From: Iocasia fonsfrigidae
Lineage (GTDB): Bacteria > Bacillota > Halanaerobiia > Halanaerobiales > DTU029
DNA length: 64,000 nt
Reading direction: 5' to 3'
Assembly (NCBI RefSeq): GCF_017751145.1
Contig: NZ_CP046640.1
Coordinates: forward strand, 3,266,137 to 3,330,136
Part shown: one piece after another, positions 1 through 11,009 of the stretch
Numbering within the stretch: position 1 is the first letter of the stretch
How the letters are laid out: each line of letters begins with the position of its first letter
Translations under genes and position numbers: made by a program
Notes under the pieces: generated by a model
Told to the model about the DNA's origin: nothing
Databases searched by the model: none
The model's input: only the letters and a program-made list of their open reading frames with translations

Positions 1-706
1 CAGGGATTCTCCTTTCACCCTGCTGGATAAAGATAATGCCAGCAATTATCACTAAAGCCAGAACAGCAAATATCAGTACATTTAAAATTGATATTGAACC
101 AGCTCTGACCAATTTCAAAGTCTGCCAGATATCCCCGGGAAAACGAGAAATAATTGAGGTGAAGATTATTATTGAAATACCATTACCTATTCCCTTATCA
201 GTTATCTGTTCACCTAACCACATTAAAAAAGCAGTTCCTGCTGTAAGGCTAATAACAATCAAAAACAGATTAAAAAAATTAGGGTCTTCTACTGCCGGCT
301 TTACATACATGGTTATTCCATATCCCTGAATTAAAGCCAGAACAATAGTACCGTATCTGGTATACTGTGTCATTTTCTTTTTACCCTCATTACCTTCTTG
401 CTGCAATTTCTTTAAAGCAGGAATAACACCTGTTAACAGCTGCAGGATAATAGAGGCGGTAATATAAGGTGTAATACTCATAGCAAAAATTGTAAAATTC
501 CTCAATGCACCACCAGCAAAAAGATCGAGAAAATCAAACACATTTCCAACTCCACCGCCAAATAGCTGTTCCCTCAAAGTAGCTATATTTACCCCCGGAA
601 CAGGGATAAAAGCACCCAGGCGGTAGATAACCATCATAGAAATAACAAATAAAATTTTCTTCCGTAATTCTTTTACCTTAAAGGCATTGCCTAGAGCAGA
701 TAACAC
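1..706 (-). CDS. secY: Protein translocase subunit SecY (3' part beyond window)
   Basis: SecY is the channel-forming membrane subunit of the Sec translocon. About 235 N-terminal codons are visible. They show the first hydrophobic segment at about residues 18-38, the ring-like region after GAFIPVPG, and further membrane segments. I read the start as GTG at 706, one base after the rplO stop, because an AGAGGTG ribosome binding site precedes it at the right distance. It is the last visible gene of the spc operon. The rest of the protein lies outside the window, so its C-terminus cannot be checked. Confidence 0.93.
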   Translation of the reverse strand, partial: MLSALGNAFKVKELRKKILFVISMMVIYRLGAFIPVPGVNIATLREQLFGGGVGNVFDFLDLFAGGALRNFTIFAMSITPYITASIILQLLTGVIPALKKLQQEGNEGKKKMTQYTRYGTIVLALIQGYGITMYVKPAVEDPNFFNLFLIVISLTAGTAFLMWLGEQITDKGIGNGISIIIFTSIISRFPGDIWQTLKLVRAGSISILNVLIFAVLALVIIAGIIFIQQGERRIP

Positions 707-707
707 C

Positions 708-1151
708 TTAAATCACCTCTGCCTTTCCGCCAGCTCCCTCTATTTTTTCCTTAGCCGACTTTGTGAAAGCATTGGCTTTGACAACCAGTGCCTTTTCAAT
801 CTCGCCTTCACCAAGGATCTTTACCCCTGATTTAGCTATTTTATTAATAACACCAGACTCAAGTAATTTCTCCGGGGTTACTTCTTCATTTTTATCAAAT
901 TTATTTAGTTGATAAACATTTACCTCATTAAATTCTTTTTTGTGAATATTGGTAAATCCCCTTTTTGGTAAACGTCTGAACAGGGGTGTCTGACCACCCT
1001 CAAAAGTAGGTCTAACTCCACCACCAGAACGGGCATTTTGACCATTTGCACCACGTCCTGAAGTATAACCTCTTCCAGAGCCTATACCACGACCTACACG
1101 TTTGCGTTTCTTTTTAGAACCTTTATTAGGTTTCAAATCATGCAGATTCAT
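708..1151 (-). CDS. rplO: Ribosomal protein uL15
   Basis: Large-subunit protein L15 of 147 residues, normal for the family. It has the glycine/arginine/lysine-rich N-terminal extension ([16 protein letters not shown]...) that threads into the 23S rRNA and the conserved [11 protein letters not shown] segment. It lies between rpsE and secY. Only 15 bp separate it from rpsE, which leaves no room for rpmD, the gene usually found at this place. Confidence 0.97.
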   Translation of the reverse strand: MNLHDLKPNKGSKKKRKRVGRGIGSGRGYTSGRGANGQNARSGGGVRPTFEGGQTPLFRRLPKRGFTNIHKKEFNEVNVYQLNKFDKNEEVTPEKLLESGVINKIAKSGVKILGEGEIEKALVVKANAFTKSAKEKIEGAGGKAEVI

Positions 1152-1166
1152 TTGTCCACCTCCTTA

Positions 1167-1667
1167 TTACCCAAGGATTTCTTCTACAGTTTTACCTCTC
1201 AATTTAGCAACTTCTTCAACTCTTTTTAATTCGCCAAGCCCAGTAATTGTTGCATTTACCATATTTATCGGGTTAGTTGAGCCTAGTGATTTAGTCAAAA
1301 TATCACTAATACCGGCTAATTCGATTACCGCTCTTACCGGACCACCTGCAATAACACCAGTACCAGGAGCAGCCGGTTTTAGCAGTACTGAACCTGCACC
1401 AAATTGGCCGGTCACCTCATGTGGGATAGTAGTCTCAACAATCGGAACCTCCACTAACTTCTTTTTAGCATCATCAATACCTTTACGAATAGCTTCAGGT
1501 ACTTCATTGGCTTTCCCGATACCAGCACCCACATGGCCATTACCATCCCCAACAACAACAAGGGCACTAAAGCTGAAATTACGGCCACCCTTAACAACTT
1601 TCGCAACACGGTTTATATTGACAACACGTTCTTCAAGATCTAATTTATCGGGATCAATAATCTTCAT
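1167..1667 (-). CDS. rpsE: Ribosomal protein uS5
   Basis: Small-subunit protein S5, 166 residues. It has the N-terminal double-stranded-RNA-binding-like half ([20 protein letters not shown]) and the C-terminal half with [16 protein letters not shown], the region involved in decoding accuracy. The ATG is preceded by a strong GGAGG. It sits in the spc operon between rplR and rplO. Confidence 0.97.
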   Translation of the reverse strand: MKIIDPDKLDLEERVVNINRVAKVVKGGRNFSFSALVVVGDGNGHVGAGIGKANEVPEAIRKGIDDAKKKLVEVPIVETTIPHEVTGQFGAGSVLLKPAAPGTGVIAGGPVRAVIELAGISDILTKSLGSTNPINMVNATITGLGELKRVEEVAKLRGKTVEEILG

Positions 1668-1685
1668 GAATTCGCCTCCTTCTTG

Positions 1686-2042
1686 CTAAAAATTTAAACC
1701 CTTCTCTCTAGCCGCTTCCGCTACTTCTTTTACCCTACCGTGGTATTTATAACCACCACGATCAAAGACAACTGTCTTGATACCTTCTTCCAAGGCCCTT
1801 TCTGCAGCAAGCTCACCGACTAACTTGGCTGCTTCTTTATTACCACCGTATTCGATAGAATCTTTCACAGCCGGGTCAAGGGAAGAAGCAGCAACCAGGG
1901 TATGGCCAGATAAATCATCAATTATTTGAACATAGATGTTTTTAGAACTCCTATATATATTCATTCTTGGTTTTTCTGGAGTCCCCAATACATTATTTCT
2001 AATCCTCATATGACGTTTTTTTCTCGGGGTCATTTTACCCAT
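1686..2042 (-). CDS. rplR: Ribosomal protein uL18
   Basis: 5S-rRNA-binding protein L18, about 118 residues. The sequence [20 protein letters not shown] and the C-terminal [24 protein letters not shown] are typical of the family. A GTG nine bases further upstream (2051) is also in frame. I prefer the ATG at 2042 because the AGGGAG ribosome binding site is then eight bases away. Confidence 0.95.
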   Translation of the reverse strand: MGKMTPRKKRHMRIRNNVLGTPEKPRMNIYRSSKNIYVQIIDDLSGHTLVAASSLDPAVKDSIEYGGNKEAAKLVGELAAERALEEGIKTVVFDRGGYKYHGRVKEVAEAAREKGLNF

Positions 2043-2060
2043 ACCATTCACTCCCTTCCT

Positions 2061-2594
2061 TTAACCTGTTTTACCAACTTTACGTCTGATGTGTTCATCA
2101 ACATATTTTATGCCCTTTCCTTTATACGGCTCAGGTTCTCTAACTGACCTGATTTTAGCAGCCATTTCACCAACTAACTGTTTATCAATACCCTTGACAG
2201 TTATATTGGTATTTTTATCTACTTCAAATTCTATTTGGCCCTCTGTTTTAATAATAACAGGGTGTGAATACCCAACCTCTAATTCCAGGTCTTTACCTTT
2301 TAGTTTAGCATTATAACCAACACCAACCATTTCTAATTTCTTTGCAAACCCTTCTGTAACCCCAGTTATCATACTTTCAATTAAACTCCTGGTTAAACCG
2401 TGTAATGACCTGTCTTCCCTATTATCTGAAGACCGTTCAACAATAACCTGGTCATCTGTAATATTTATAGTCATCAAAGGACTAAATTCTTTACTAAGTT
2501 CACCCTTAGGCCCTTTGACAGTTAATTTATTCTCATCTTGTTTAAGTGTTACTCCTTCTGGAATATCAATCGGCAATCTTCCAATACGGGACAT
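2061..2594 (-). CDS. rplF: Ribosomal protein uL6
   Basis: Large-subunit protein L6, 177 residues from the start MSRIGRLP. It is a tandem repeat of two similar alpha/beta domains and ends with the conserved [19 protein letters not shown] region that contacts 23S rRNA near the factor-binding site. An upstream in-frame start adds five residues, but GGAGGTGA lies just ahead of the ATG at 2594, so that start is chosen. Confidence 0.96.
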   Translation of the reverse strand: MSRIGRLPIDIPEGVTLKQDENKLTVKGPKGELSKEFSPLMTINITDDQVIVERSSDNREDRSLHGLTRSLIESMITGVTEGFAKKLEMVGVGYNAKLKGKDLELEVGYSHPVIIKTEGQIEFEVDKNTNITVKGIDKQLVGEMAAKIRSVREPEPYKGKGIKYVDEHIRRKVGKTG

Positions 2595-2658
2595 TCCTTT
2601 CACCTCCATATGTGAAAATTTTAGTTAACAAGCATCTATCCACATCATACAGGTTTAT

Positions 2659-3057
2659 CTACCAGACATAACAGAGGACTTCTCCCCCAACCTTATCATT
2701 ACGGGCATTCTTGTCAGTCATTAAACCCTTTGAGGTAGAGATAACAGCTATACCAAGTCCGCCAAGTACTCTAGGTATCTCATCTTTTTTAACATAAACC
2801 CTCAGACCAGGCTTGCTTATCCTTTTCAAACCAGAAATAACCTTTTCCCCATTTTCGCCATATTTAAGATAAACCCTGATAGTATTTTGAGGACCATTTT
2901 CTATAACTTTATAGTCATTGATAAACCCTTCTTCCTTTAAAAGCTCAGCAATATTTATTTTCAGCTTTGAAGCAGGTATATCTACACTATTCTTGTCTGT
3001 ACTATTCGCATTCCTGATACGCGTCAACATATCTGCAATAGGATCAGTAATATTCAA
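2659..3057 (-). CDS. rpsH: Ribosomal protein uS8
   Basis: Small-subunit protein S8, 132 residues, which binds the central domain of 16S rRNA and in many bacteria regulates the spc operon. It shows [13 protein letters not shown] at the N-terminus and the C-terminal [26 protein letters not shown]. The start codon is TTG, preceded by GGAGG. Confidence 0.97.
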   Translation of the reverse strand: MNITDPIADMLTRIRNANSTDKNSVDIPASKLKINIAELLKEEGFINDYKVIENGPQNTIRVYLKYGENGEKVISGLKRISKPGLRVYVKKDEIPRVLGGLGIAVISTSKGLMTDKNARNDKVGGEVLCYVW

Positions 3058-3077
3058 CTTACAAACCTCCTTCCAGT

Positions 3078-3263
3078 TTACCAGCTTGCTTTCTTTACTC
3101 CTGGTAGTTCACCTTTATGAGCCAATTCCCGAAAACAGATCCGACAGAGATCAAATTTGCGGATATACCCACGTGGTCTACCACATCGTTTACATCTATT
3201 TACAGTGCGTGTTGAATATTTAGGTTCTTTATTGGCCTTTTCTACTAAAGCTTTACGAGCCAC
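3078..3263 (-). CDS. rpsZ: Ribosomal protein uS14, zinc-binding (type Z)
   Basis: The short 61-residue form of S14. Two CxxC pairs (CKRC near residue 24 and CRIC near 40) make a zinc ribbon, followed by the family ending LPGVKKASW. Together with the zinc-type L33 and a cysteine-bearing L24 in this window, this shows that the ribosome uses zinc-binding protein forms. Confidence 0.97.
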   Translation of the reverse strand: MARKALVEKANKEPKYSTRTVNRCKRCGRPRGYIRKFDLCRICFRELAHKGELPGVKKASW

Positions 3264-3322
3264 TTCTTTATTACCCCCTTACTGTTCTAATTAAAATATA
3301 TTATTAGGGACGAAATTTAACC

Positions 3323-3865
3323 CTATTCTTCTTTAAAAGGCATTCCCATCATTTTTAACAGTGCATGTGCCTCTTCATCAGTCTCTGCTGAAGTAACAAT
3401 AGTAATCTCAAGCCCGTGTACTGTATCAACATTATCAACACTTATTTCCGGAAAAACAGTATGCTCTCTAATCCCCAGACTGTAATTTCCTCTACCGTCA
3501 AATGACTTAGAAGAAACACCCCTGAAGTCTCTAATACGTGGAAGGGTAATATTTATTACCTTATAAAGAAATTCATACATTTGATTTCCACGTAGGGTTA
3601 CTTTTACACCAATCGGCATACCTTCACGGATTTTAAAATTGGCAACAGACTTCTTTGCCCTTGTTATAGTAGGTTTTTGTCCGGTAATTACAGCAATTTC
3701 ATCTACTACTATGTCCAGTAATTTCTGATCTTCTTTAGCATCTCCTAGACCAACATTAACAACAACTTTCTCAAGTTTTGGTACAGCCATTACACTTTGA
3801 TAATTAAACTCCTCAACAAGCTTTGGAACAATCTCTTCTTTATATTGAGTAGCTAATTCAGGCAT
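3323..3865 (-). CDS. rplE: Ribosomal protein uL5
   Basis: 5S-rRNA-binding protein L5, 180 residues, with the family segments [21 protein letters not shown] and [10 protein letters not shown]. It lies in the spc operon between rplX and rpsZ, and the 59-bp gap after it is one of the larger spacers in this operon. Confidence 0.97.
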   Translation of the reverse strand: MPELATQYKEEIVPKLVEEFNYQSVMAVPKLEKVVVNVGLGDAKEDQKLLDIVVDEIAVITGQKPTITRAKKSVANFKIREGMPIGVKVTLRGNQMYEFLYKVINITLPRIRDFRGVSSKSFDGRGNYSLGIREHTVFPEISVDNVDTVHGLEITIVTSAETDEEAHALLKMMGMPFKEE

Positions 3866-3885
3866 TTAGTATACCCCCTTTCAAA

Positions 3886-4200
3886 CTACTTATCTATATC
3901 TTCACCACATTTTTTACAAACCCTTACTTTACTGCCATCATCTAAATATCCTGCAGCAAATCTAGTTCTTTCATCACAACGCGGACAAACTAATTGGACA
4001 TTAGATAAATGAATAGAACCTTCATTTTCTATAATACCGCCCTGAGGCATATCCTGTGTCGGACGCATGTGACGGTGAAGAATATTAATACCCTCAACTA
4101 TCACTCGCTCTTCTTTAGGGATAACACTCAGTACTTTACCACGTTTTCCTTTATCTTTACCAGCGATTACCTCTACTTTATCACCTTTTTTTATTCTCAT
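3886..4200 (-). CDS. rplX: Ribosomal protein uL24 with C-terminal cysteine pairs
   Basis: Assembly-initiating protein L24, 104 residues. The KOW motif is at the N-terminus (KKGDKVEVIAGKDKGKRGKV). The C-terminus carries CPRC near residue 74 and CKKC near 97, a possible zinc ribbon found in some bacterial L24 proteins. It follows rplN by 13 bp in the conserved order. Confidence 0.96.
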   Translation of the reverse strand: MRIKKGDKVEVIAGKDKGKRGKVLSVIPKEERVIVEGINILHRHMRPTQDMPQGGIIENEGSIHLSNVQLVCPRCDERTRFAAGYLDDGSKVRVCKKCGEDIDK

Positions 4201-4213
4201 GATACTCCCCCCT

Positions 4214-4582
4214 TTACAAAACCTCAGGTGCTAAGGAGATTATTTTCATATAGTTTTTATTCCTTAATTCCCGGGCTACAGGCCCAAATATACGAGTCCC
4301 TTGTGGGTTATTTTGTTTGTCAATAATAACTGCAGCATTTTCATCAAATCTAATATAAGAACCATCAGAACGTTTTAATTCCTTTTTTGTCCGAACTACT
4401 ACTGCTTTAACAACATCACCCTTTTTAACCATACCACCAGGAATGGCTTCCTTAACAGTTGCAACAATTACATCACCAATTTTAGCATAACGTTTCCTTG
4501 AACCACCTAAGACTTTAACACATAAGAGTTCACGTGCCCCGGTGTTATCCGCAACCTTCAAACGGCTTTCAGACTGAATCAT
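4214..4582 (-). CDS. rplN: Ribosomal protein uL14
   Basis: Large-subunit protein L14, 122 residues from the ATG at 4582. It has [16 protein letters not shown] and the C-terminal [13 protein letters not shown] of the family. An in-frame TTG directly upstream is possible, but the AGGAGGAA ribosome binding site suits the ATG. First gene after rpsQ. Confidence 0.96.
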   Translation of the reverse strand: MIQSESRLKVADNTGARELLCVKVLGGSRKRYAKIGDVIVATVKEAIPGGMVKKGDVVKAVVVRTKKELKRSDGSYIRFDENAAVIIDKQNNPQGTRIFGPVARELRNKNYMKIISLAPEVL

Positions 4583-4609
4583 CAAAATTCCTCCTTTCTA
4601 CAGGGGAAA

Positions 4610-4870
4610 TTACTTGGCTTTTTCGACAATATCGACCACACGCCATCTCTTGGTTTTGCTTAAAGGGCGTGTTTCCATAATCTTAACCTTATCCCCTTCT
4701 CTACATTCATTTTCCTCATCATGAGCTTTAAAGGTATTGGTCTTTTTTACTGTGCGTTTGTAAAGAGGATGCTGGGTCCTTTTTTCTACAGCAACACTCA
4801 CTGTTTTATCCATTTTATCGCTGACTACTATGCCAACTAATGATTTCCTTTTGTTTCTTAGCTCGACCAT
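4610..4870 (-). CDS. rpsQ: Ribosomal protein uS17
   Basis: Small-subunit protein S17, 86 residues, an OB-fold RNA-binding protein that joins the 5' domain of 16S rRNA. The segments [19 protein letters not shown] and [20 protein letters not shown] identify it. It lies 14 bp after rpmC. Confidence 0.97.
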   Translation of the reverse strand: MVELRNKRKSLVGIVVSDKMDKTVSVAVEKRTQHPLYKRTVKKTNTFKAHDEENECREGDKVKIMETRPLSKTKRWRVVDIVEKAK

Positions 4871-4884
4871 CTTTGACCTCCTCC

Positions 4885-5088
4885 CTATGCCCTCTTAATA
4901 CCGAGTTCCATTTCACGCAACACAGTCTTTACCCGGGCAATATTACGCTTAACCTCTTTAATACGCATGGGGTTATCAAGTTGTGCCGTCGCATGTTGAA
5001 ACCTTAGATTAAATAACTCTTCTTTAAATTCCTGTAATTTTTGATCAAGTTCTACTTTGGTCATATCTCTTAATTCATCAGCCCTCAT
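4885..5088 (-). CDS. rpmC: Ribosomal protein uL29
   Basis: Small helical protein L29, 67 residues from the ATG at 5088. That start lies inside the end of rplP, an 11-base overlap, which implies translational coupling. A start four codons upstream is also in frame, but [10 protein letters not shown] is the family N-terminus. It binds near the peptide exit tunnel. Confidence 0.95.
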   Translation of the reverse strand: MRADELRDMTKVELDQKLQEFKEELFNLRFQHATAQLDNPMRIKEVKRNIARVKTVLREMELGIKRA

Positions 5089-5512
5089 TAGAATCACCAT
5101 CCATTTCTTCCCTTTTAACGAAATGAGTTTTGATAGGCAATTTATGAGCTGCCAATCTCATGGCTTCACTGGCTAATTCTTCACTAACACCGGCTATTTC
5201 AAACATAATCCTACCGGGTTTTACTACAGCCACCCATTTTTCTGTGGCACCTTTACCACTACCCATACGGGTTTCAGCTGGTTTTGCAGTTACAGGTTTA
5301 TCAGGGAAGATCTTAATCCAGACCTTACCTCCCCTTTTTATTGATCTGGTCATCGCAACACGGGCAGCTTCAATCTGCCTGTTTGTAATCCAACCAGGCT
5401 CAAGTGCCTGTAATCCGAATTCACCAAAAGAAATCTCGGTTCCTCGAATCGCCTTTCCTTTCATTCGACCTCGATGTTGCTTACGATGTTTTACTCTCTT
5501 TGGTATTAACAT
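5078..5512 (-). CDS. rplP: Ribosomal protein uL16
   Basis: Large-subunit protein L16, 144 residues, close to the A-site of the peptidyl transferase centre. It has [16 protein letters not shown] at the start and the [19 protein letters not shown] segment. The 3' end overlaps the start of rpmC. Confidence 0.97.
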   Translation of the reverse strand: MLIPKRVKHRKQHRGRMKGKAIRGTEISFGEFGLQALEPGWITNRQIEAARVAMTRSIKRGGKVWIKIFPDKPVTAKPAETRMGSGKGATEKWVAVVKPGRIMFEIAGVSEELASEAMRLAAHKLPIKTHFVKREEMDGDSNEG

Positions 5513-5550
5513 CTAAAGGCCTCCTTTCCCTTATATAACTTTATAGCCAA

Positions 5551-6195
5551 TTAGTCATTATCTACTTCTGGTAGTATTTCACCTTTATTAATCCAAACCT
5601 TAACACCTATTTTCCCATAGGTGGTATTTGCTTCAGAAAAACCATAATCTATATCAGCTCTTAAAGTATGCAGTGGTACACTGCCTTCATTATAACCCTC
5701 GGTCCTGGCCATTTCAGCACCACCAAGACGTCCACTACTTTGAACCTTAAATCCTTCAGCACCCATTCTCATCGATCGATTCATGGCCTGTTTCATTGCC
5801 CGTCGAAATGATACCCTTCTTTCCAACTGGGAGGCAATATTTTCAGCAACCAGCTGGGCATCTAGATCAGGATTGTTTACTTCAACAACATTTATCTGAA
5901 CCTTCTTACCGGTCATCTTTTCAATTTCCTGCCTTAAACTATCTACTTCAGACCCTCCGCGTCCAATTACCATGCCAGGACGTGCAGTATAAATATCCAA
6001 TTTCAACTGATTGGCAGCTCTACCGATTACTACTCGTGAGATACCGGCATCAAACATCTTTTCTTTAACATGATTTCTTATCTCCAGATCTTCCTGTAAA
6101 AGCTGTGAATAATCTTTTTTATCAGCATACCATTTGGCATCCCATTCCTTTATCACACCAACACGAAGACCATGGGGATGGATTTTTTGACCCAA
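5551..6195 (-). CDS. rpsC: Ribosomal protein uS3
   Basis: Small-subunit protein S3, 214 residues. The type-II KH domain is visible with its [12 protein letters not shown] loop, and the C-terminal domain contains [14 protein letters not shown]. It forms part of the mRNA entry channel. It follows rplV after only 3 bp. Confidence 0.97.
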   Translation of the reverse strand: MGQKIHPHGLRVGVIKEWDAKWYADKKDYSQLLQEDLEIRNHVKEKMFDAGISRVVIGRAANQLKLDIYTARPGMVIGRGGSEVDSLRQEIEKMTGKKVQINVVEVNNPDLDAQLVAENIASQLERRVSFRRAMKQAMNRSMRMGAEGFKVQSSGRLGGAEMARTEGYNEGSVPLHTLRADIDYGFSEANTTYGKIGVKVWINKGEILPEVDND

Positions 6196-6198
6196 AAT

Positions 6199-6540
6199 TT
6201 ATCCCTCCTTTTTTTCACTTACAATTATCGAAATGTGACTTGTTCTCTTTTTGATCATACTTGCCTGACCCTGGGCACGGGCGCGCCATCTTTTCATGGC
6301 TGGGCCTTCATCTACATAAGCTTCTTTAACATATAAATCATCTGCTAACATATCATGGTTATTCTCTGCATTAGCAACAGCTGAGTTTAATACCTTTTCT
6401 ACCAATTGAGAAGCCTTTTTGGGCGTATTTCTTAAAATACCAATGGCCTCACCAATATTTTTCCCTCTAATTAAATCAACAACCAGTCTTGCTTTCCGCG
6501 GGGAAATCCGTACATATCTGGCAACAGCTTTAGCCTCCAT
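6199..6540 (-). CDS. rplV: Ribosomal protein uL22
   Basis: Large-subunit protein L22, 113 residues, with a long hairpin reaching the exit tunnel. [19 protein letters not shown] and the C-terminal [22 protein letters not shown] are diagnostic. It is placed between rpsS and rpsC as in other Firmicutes. Confidence 0.97.
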   Translation of the reverse strand: MEAKAVARYVRISPRKARLVVDLIRGKNIGEAIGILRNTPKKASQLVEKVLNSAVANAENNHDMLADDLYVKEAYVDEGPAMKRWRARAQGQASMIKKRTSHISIIVSEKKEG

Positions 6541-6568
6541 TAATAACCCCCCTTTACCTTACACAATT

Positions 6569-6853
6569 TTATTTTAACGATGTGGAGCGCTCTGTATGAT
6601 GACCATGACCCCTGAATTTACGGGTCGGAGCAAACTCTCCCAATTTATGTCCAACCATATCCTCTGTTATATATACAGGAACATGTTTTATTCCATCATG
6701 AACGGCAATAGTATGACCTACCATTTCAGGAAATATTGTAGAACTCCTTGACCAGGTTTTAATAACACTTTTTTTATCTTTTTCATTCATTTCCCTGATC
6801 TTGGCAATAAGGCTCTCTTCTACAAAAGGTCCCTTCTTTAAAGACCTACCCAA
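6569..6853 (-). CDS. rpsS: Ribosomal protein uS19
   Basis: Small-subunit head protein S19, 94 residues. [15 protein letters not shown] and the C-terminal [15 protein letters not shown] are the conserved ends. It directly follows rplB. Confidence 0.97.
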   Translation of the reverse strand: MGRSLKKGPFVEESLIAKIREMNEKDKKSVIKTWSRSSTIFPEMVGHTIAVHDGIKHVPVYITEDMVGHKLGEFAPTRKFRGHGHHTERSTSLK

Positions 6854-6874
6854 TATAAACCCTCCTTTCGATGT

Positions 6875-7708
6875 TTACCGTTTTTTAGCATGGCGTGAAC
6901 GCACAATATAACGATCAGATTTCTTGGTTTTCCTGGTCTTTTTACCCATTGTTGGTTTACCCCAGGGTGTAACTGGATGACGTCCTGCTGGCGACTTGCC
7001 TTCACCACCACCATGTGGATGGTCATGTGGGTTCATAACAACACCACGAACAGTTGGTCTTTTACCTTTCCAACGAGACCTACCTGCTTTACCAACAGTA
7101 ATATTCTCATGGTCTATGTTACCTACCTGACCAATAGTTGCTTTACAATCCATTCTAACCAGGCGTACTTCCCCGGAAGGGAGTTTAATATGGGCATACT
7201 TCCCTTCCTTAGCCATAATCTGCGCCATGGTCCCTGCTGACCTGGCTAACTGTCCACCTTTACCTGGACTTAATTCAACATTATGAATTATAGTACCAAC
7301 CGGTATATCCTTTAATTTAAGGGAATTACCAGGTTTTATATCGGCATTTTCACCAGACATTACAGTTTCTCCAACACTAAGTTTATTTGGAGCTAAAATA
7401 TAACGTTTCTCACCATCTGCATATTTCAAAAGGGCAATCCTGGCTGACCTGTTTGGATCATATTCAATAGTACTAACCAATGCAGGTACGCCATCTTTGT
7501 TACGCTTAAAATCAATCATACGGTAACGGCGTTTATGGCCACCACCCTTATGGCGGGTAGTTATTCTACCATCAACATTACGTCCACCAGACTTTTTTAA
7601 TGGAGCCAGCAGGCTCTTTTCAGGTTTAGTTCTACTTATTTCAGAAAAACTTGAAACTGTCATATATCGTCTGGAAGGAGTAGTCGGTTTAAACTTCTTA
7701 ATCGCCAT
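6875..7708 (-). CDS. rplB: Ribosomal protein uL2
   Basis: Large-subunit protein L2, 277 residues from [14 protein letters not shown]. It is needed for subunit association and peptidyl transfer. The C-terminal [15 protein letters not shown] contains the histidine loop facing the catalytic centre. A start nine codons upstream is less likely, because GGAGGGAAAG precedes the ATG at 7708. Confidence 0.97.
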   Translation of the reverse strand: MAIKKFKPTTPSRRYMTVSSFSEISRTKPEKSLLAPLKKSGGRNVDGRITTRHKGGGHKRRYRMIDFKRNKDGVPALVSTIEYDPNRSARIALLKYADGEKRYILAPNKLSVGETVMSGENADIKPGNSLKLKDIPVGTIIHNVELSPGKGGQLARSAGTMAQIMAKEGKYAHIKLPSGEVRLVRMDCKATIGQVGNIDHENITVGKAGRSRWKGKRPTVRGVVMNPHDHPHGGGEGKSPAGRHPVTPWGKPTMGKKTRKTKKSDRYIVRSRHAKKR

Positions 7709-7761
7709 TATCTTTCCCTCCTTATCCTTGAACAATTTATATTTTACAACTTTTTTTCAAA

Positions 7762-8052
7762 TTACATACCTTCAAAAATTTCTAGTCTATCACCGGCAGC
7801 TAGTTTAACCATAGCTTTTTTCCAGGCAGGGGTTCTTCCTTCTTTGAAACCCATTCTCCTTTTCTTACCAGAAACATTCATGGTATTAACCTTTAATACC
7901 TGAACATTGAAGATATCTTCAATGGCATTTCTAATTTCAACTTTGTTGGCTTTCCGGGCAACTTTAAATGTATAGGTATTATTCTCTTCTATTAAATCCA
8001 TACTTTTTTCAGAGATAATAGGAGAAATAATTACATCCCTCGAGTCCTTCAT
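7762..8052 (-). CDS. rplW: Ribosomal protein uL23
   Basis: Exit-tunnel protein L23, 96 residues, the docking site for trigger factor and SRP in bacteria. Recognised by [13 protein letters not shown] and [17 protein letters not shown]. Its start overlaps the 3' end of rplD by 4 bp, so the two are probably translationally coupled. Confidence 0.96.
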   Translation of the reverse strand: MKDSRDVIISPIISEKSMDLIEENNTYTFKVARKANKVEIRNAIEDIFNVQVLKVNTMNVSGKKRRMGFKEGRTPAWKKAMVKLAAGDRLEIFEGM

Positions 8053-8678
8053 TTAGCCAACACCTCCTCAATCTTCGCAACAGCCTCTTTTGTAATAATA
8101 ATAAAGTCATTGTTGAGTAAATCATAAGCATTCAATGAACTTACAAGCAAGGTTTTTACCCCAGGTATATTACGTACTGAGAGATAGACATTCTCATCTT
8201 TTTCCGGGATAATGATTAATACCTTTGCCTCCCCAAGATTGAAGTTATCTAGAATTTCAACCATCTGTTTTGTCTGTGGTTTAACAAATTCAAGTTCATC
8301 AATTACCAGTACACTATCACTTTGAACCTTATCACTTAAAATCGACCTTAAAGCAATTTTTTTAACCTTCTTGTTGAGCGACTTATTGTATGAACGAGGT
8401 TTTGGTCCAAAAACAGTACCACCGCCAACCCAGAGTGGTGAACGAATACTACCATGTCTGGCCCGACCGGTACCTTTTTGACGCCATGGTTTACGACCAC
8501 CACCGCGTACTTCACCTCTTGTTTTTGTTGAGGCAGTTCCCTGTCTCCTACCAGCCAGCTGGGCATTAATAACCTCGTGAACTACATGTTCATTTATATC
8601 ATCATTAAATATACTATCAGCTAAATCTATATTTCCAACCTCTTTACCAGTTGTATCATATTTAGCTATCTGCGGCAT
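8049..8678 (-). CDS. rplD: Ribosomal protein uL4
   Basis: Large-subunit protein L4, 209 residues. Its tunnel loop is visible as [20 protein letters not shown] followed by [14 protein letters not shown]. In other bacteria L4 can repress its own operon, but no long S10 leader is present here because rpsJ follows tuf closely. Confidence 0.96.
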   Translation of the reverse strand: MPQIAKYDTTGKEVGNIDLADSIFNDDINEHVVHEVINAQLAGRRQGTASTKTRGEVRGGGRKPWRQKGTGRARHGSIRSPLWVGGGTVFGPKPRSYNKSLNKKVKKIALRSILSDKVQSDSVLVIDELEFVKPQTKQMVEILDNFNLGEAKVLIIIPEKDENVYLSVRNIPGVKTLLVSSLNAYDLLNNDFIIITKEAVAKIEEVLAK

Positions 8679-8709
8679 CGCTAATTCCCCCTTTCCACAA
8701 CTAAATTAA

Positions 8710-9339
8710 CTAATTTGATACCTTTACAGCATCTTTGATCCAGACTATACCTTTATTAGGGCCTGGCACAGATCCTTTAACCAATAACAAATTTCGGTCG
8801 GTATCTACCTTTACTATTTCCAGGTTCTGAATAGTTACCCGGTCATAACCCATTCTTCCTGGAAGTTTCTGGCCTTTAAAAACACGTGCTGCATCTGTTG
8901 CCCCGATAGAACCAGGTGCCCTATGTGAATGTGAACCATGAGTCTCAGGTCCACGCTGGAAATTGTGCCTTTTAATGGTTCCAGCAAAACCCTTACCTTT
9001 GGAGATACCTGTTATATCTACAAGTTCACCATCTGCAAACTGTTCTACAGTTAATTCATCACCTTCATTAACATCCATTTCAAAATCCCTGAGTTCTTTC
9101 AAGTATTTCTTGGGTGTTACATCTGCCCTATCAAAATGACCTTTCTCCGGTTTATTTGTCCTGAATTCAGCCTTATCCCCAAAACCAAGCTGAATTGCAT
9201 TATAACCATCGGTTTCTTCTGTTTTCTTCTGTGTTACAATACATGGCCCGGCCTCAATGACAGTTACCACAACAGCAGTTCCGTCATCATTAAACACCTG
9301 GGTCATTCCAACTTTCTTGCCGATAATTCCTTTAGCCAC
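8710..9339 (-). CDS. rplC: Ribosomal protein uL3
   Basis: Large-subunit protein L3, about 209 residues. [19 protein letters not shown] and the [18 protein letters not shown] loop near the peptidyl transferase centre identify it. The start is probably GTG at 9339, eight bases after AGGAGGTG. A longer in-frame version would begin at 9360 but would put that ribosome binding site inside the gene. Confidence 0.95.
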   Translation of the reverse strand: MAKGIIGKKVGMTQVFNDDGTAVVVTVIEAGPCIVTQKKTEETDGYNAIQLGFGDKAEFRTNKPEKGHFDRADVTPKKYLKELRDFEMDVNEGDELTVEQFADGELVDITGISKGKGFAGTIKRHNFQRGPETHGSHSHRAPGSIGATDAARVFKGQKLPGRMGYDRVTIQNLEIVKVDTDRNLLLVKGSVPGPNKGIVWIKDAVKVSN

Positions 9340-9360
9340 GTCTCTTACACCTCCTGACAA

Positions 9361-9672
9361 TTATAGCTTAATCTCTATATTTACACCTGCTGGTAAATCC
9401 AATCTCATTAATGCATCAACAGTCTTCGAGTTAGGGTCAACTATATCTATTAATCTTTTATGGGTACGCATTTCAAACTGCTCCCTGGAGTCTTTATGAA
9501 CATGTGGTGAACGCAAGACAGTATATACTTCTTTTTCTGTCGGAAGTGGTACAGGACCTGATACATTGGCACCGGTCCTCTGGGCTGTATTTACTATCTT
9601 CTGGGCTGATTGATCCAGCAGTTCATGTTCAAATGCCTTTAAACGAATTCGTATCTTTTCGTGTTTAGCCAT
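9361..9672 (-). CDS. rpsJ: Ribosomal protein uS10 (NusE)
   Basis: Small-subunit protein S10, 103 residues, which also works with NusB in transcription antitermination. [21 protein letters not shown] and [12 protein letters not shown] are family signatures. It opens the S10 block. A terminator-like hairpin separates it from tuf, so part of its transcription presumably reads through from the str genes. Confidence 0.97.
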   Translation of the reverse strand: MAKHEKIRIRLKAFEHELLDQSAQKIVNTAQRTGANVSGPVPLPTEKEVYTVLRSPHVHKDSREQFEMRTHKRLIDIVDPNSKTVDALMRLDLPAGVNIEIKL

Positions 9673-9715
9673 ATTCTTCCCTCCTTCTCGGGTGAAAATC
9701 TATATTCAGAAACAT

Positions 9716-9751
9716 AGAAAAAGAGAGGAGAAAATGCTCCTCGCTTTTTCT
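9716..9751 (-). terminator. Hairpin between tuf copy 1 and rpsJ
   Basis: A 15-bp stem with one mismatch and a 6-base loop. The descending arm reads CTCCTCTCTTTTTCT, so a U-rich stretch closes the stem. It probably acts as a partial terminator or attenuator between the str and S10 gene groups. Confidence 0.6.
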
Positions 9752-9757
9752 AACTAT

Positions 9758-10951
9758 TTACTCAATAATGTCGGTTACAACACCGGCACCTACTGTATGG
9801 CCGCCTTCACGGATAGCAAACCTTAAACCCTCTTCCATAGCAATCGGGGTTATCAGTTCACCTACCATCTCTATATTATCTCCAGGCATTACCATTTCTA
9901 CTCCTTCTGGTAGAGTGATTATACCAGTAACATCTGTTGTCCTAAAGTAAAACTGTGGCCTGTATCCATTAAAGAATGGGGTGTGCCTTCCTCCCTCTTC
10001 TTTTGATAAAACATATACCTCTGCCTTGAATTTTGTATGCGGGGTTATACTTCCTGGGGCTGCTAATACCTGTCCCCGTTCAATATCTTCCCTCTTTACT
10101 CCCCTTAATAGGGCTCCTATATTATCCCCGGCTACTGCTTCATCTAACAGTTTCCGGAACATCTCTACTCCTGTCACTACTGTCTTTTCTGTATCTTTGA
10201 TCCCTATTACCTCTACTTCATCTCCTGGATGCAGGGCCCCTCTTTCCACTCTACCTGTCGCTACTGTCCCGCGCCCAGTTATACTAAAGACATCTTCAAC
10301 AGGCATCAGGAATGGTTTGTCTGTTTCTCTTTCTGGTTGTTCAATATAGCTGTCTACCTCATTCATCAACTCTATAATCTTGGAGCCCCATTCCCCTTCC
10401 GGGTCTCCATTTTCCAGAGCCTTTAAGGCAGAACCTACTACTACTGGTATCTCATCACCTGGAAAGTCATATTCACTTAATAGTTCTCTAACTTCCATCT
10501 CTACTAATTCTATTAACTCTTCATCATCAACCATATCTGCTTTGTTTAAGAATACTACTATATTTGGTACTCCTACCTGACGAGCCAGCAGAATATGCTC
10601 TCTGGTCTGGGGCATTGGTCCATCTGCTGCAGATACTACCAGAATAGCTCCATCCATCTGGGCTGCACCTGTAATCATATTTTTTACATAGTCAGCATGT
10701 CCTGGACAGTCAACATGGGCATAATGCCTTGCTTCGGTCTCATATTCAACATGTGCTGTCGCTATGGTGATTCCTCTTTCTCTTTCTTCTGGTGCATTAT
10801 CAATTGTATCAAATGCCCTTACCTCTGCTCCACCAAAGTTAGACAGTACTGTTGTTATTGCTGCTGTTAATGTTGTCTTACCATGGTCAACATGACCTAT
10901 TGTACCGATATTTACATGTGGTTTTGTCCTTTCAAACTTTTGCTTTGCCAT
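9758..10951 (-). CDS. tuf: Elongation factor Tu, copy 1
   Basis: EF-Tu delivers aminoacyl-tRNA to the ribosome as a GTPase. The 397-residue protein has the P-loop GHVDHGKT at residues 19-26, DCPGH near 80 and NKAD near 136, then the two beta-barrel domains. It is the last gene of the str group after fusA. Its protein is identical to the second copy at 25125-26318, and the DNA differs at only a handful of positions. Confidence 0.98.
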   Translation of the reverse strand: MAKQKFERTKPHVNIGTIGHVDHGKTTLTAAITTVLSNFGGAEVRAFDTIDNAPEERERGITIATAHVEYETEARHYAHVDCPGHADYVKNMITGAAQMDGAILVVSAADGPMPQTREHILLARQVGVPNIVVFLNKADMVDDEELIELVEMEVRELLSEYDFPGDEIPVVVGSALKALENGDPEGEWGSKIIELMNEVDSYIEQPERETDKPFLMPVEDVFSITGRGTVATGRVERGALHPGDEVEVIGIKDTEKTVVTGVEMFRKLLDEAVAGDNIGALLRGVKREDIERGQVLAAPGSITPHTKFKAEVYVLSKEEGGRHTPFFNGYRPQFYFRTTDVTGIITLPEGVEMVMPGDNIEMVGELITPIAMEEGLRFAIREGGHTVGAGVVTDIIE

Positions 10952-11009
10952 TAAAAATTCCTCCTTAAAATATTAAAATATATAATTTTTAAACAGTCAG
11001 ATTTATTGA

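Noticed and set aside
36-329. A 97-codon plus-strand frame at the window start
   Set aside because: It is antisense to secY, whose membrane-protein reading is well supported.
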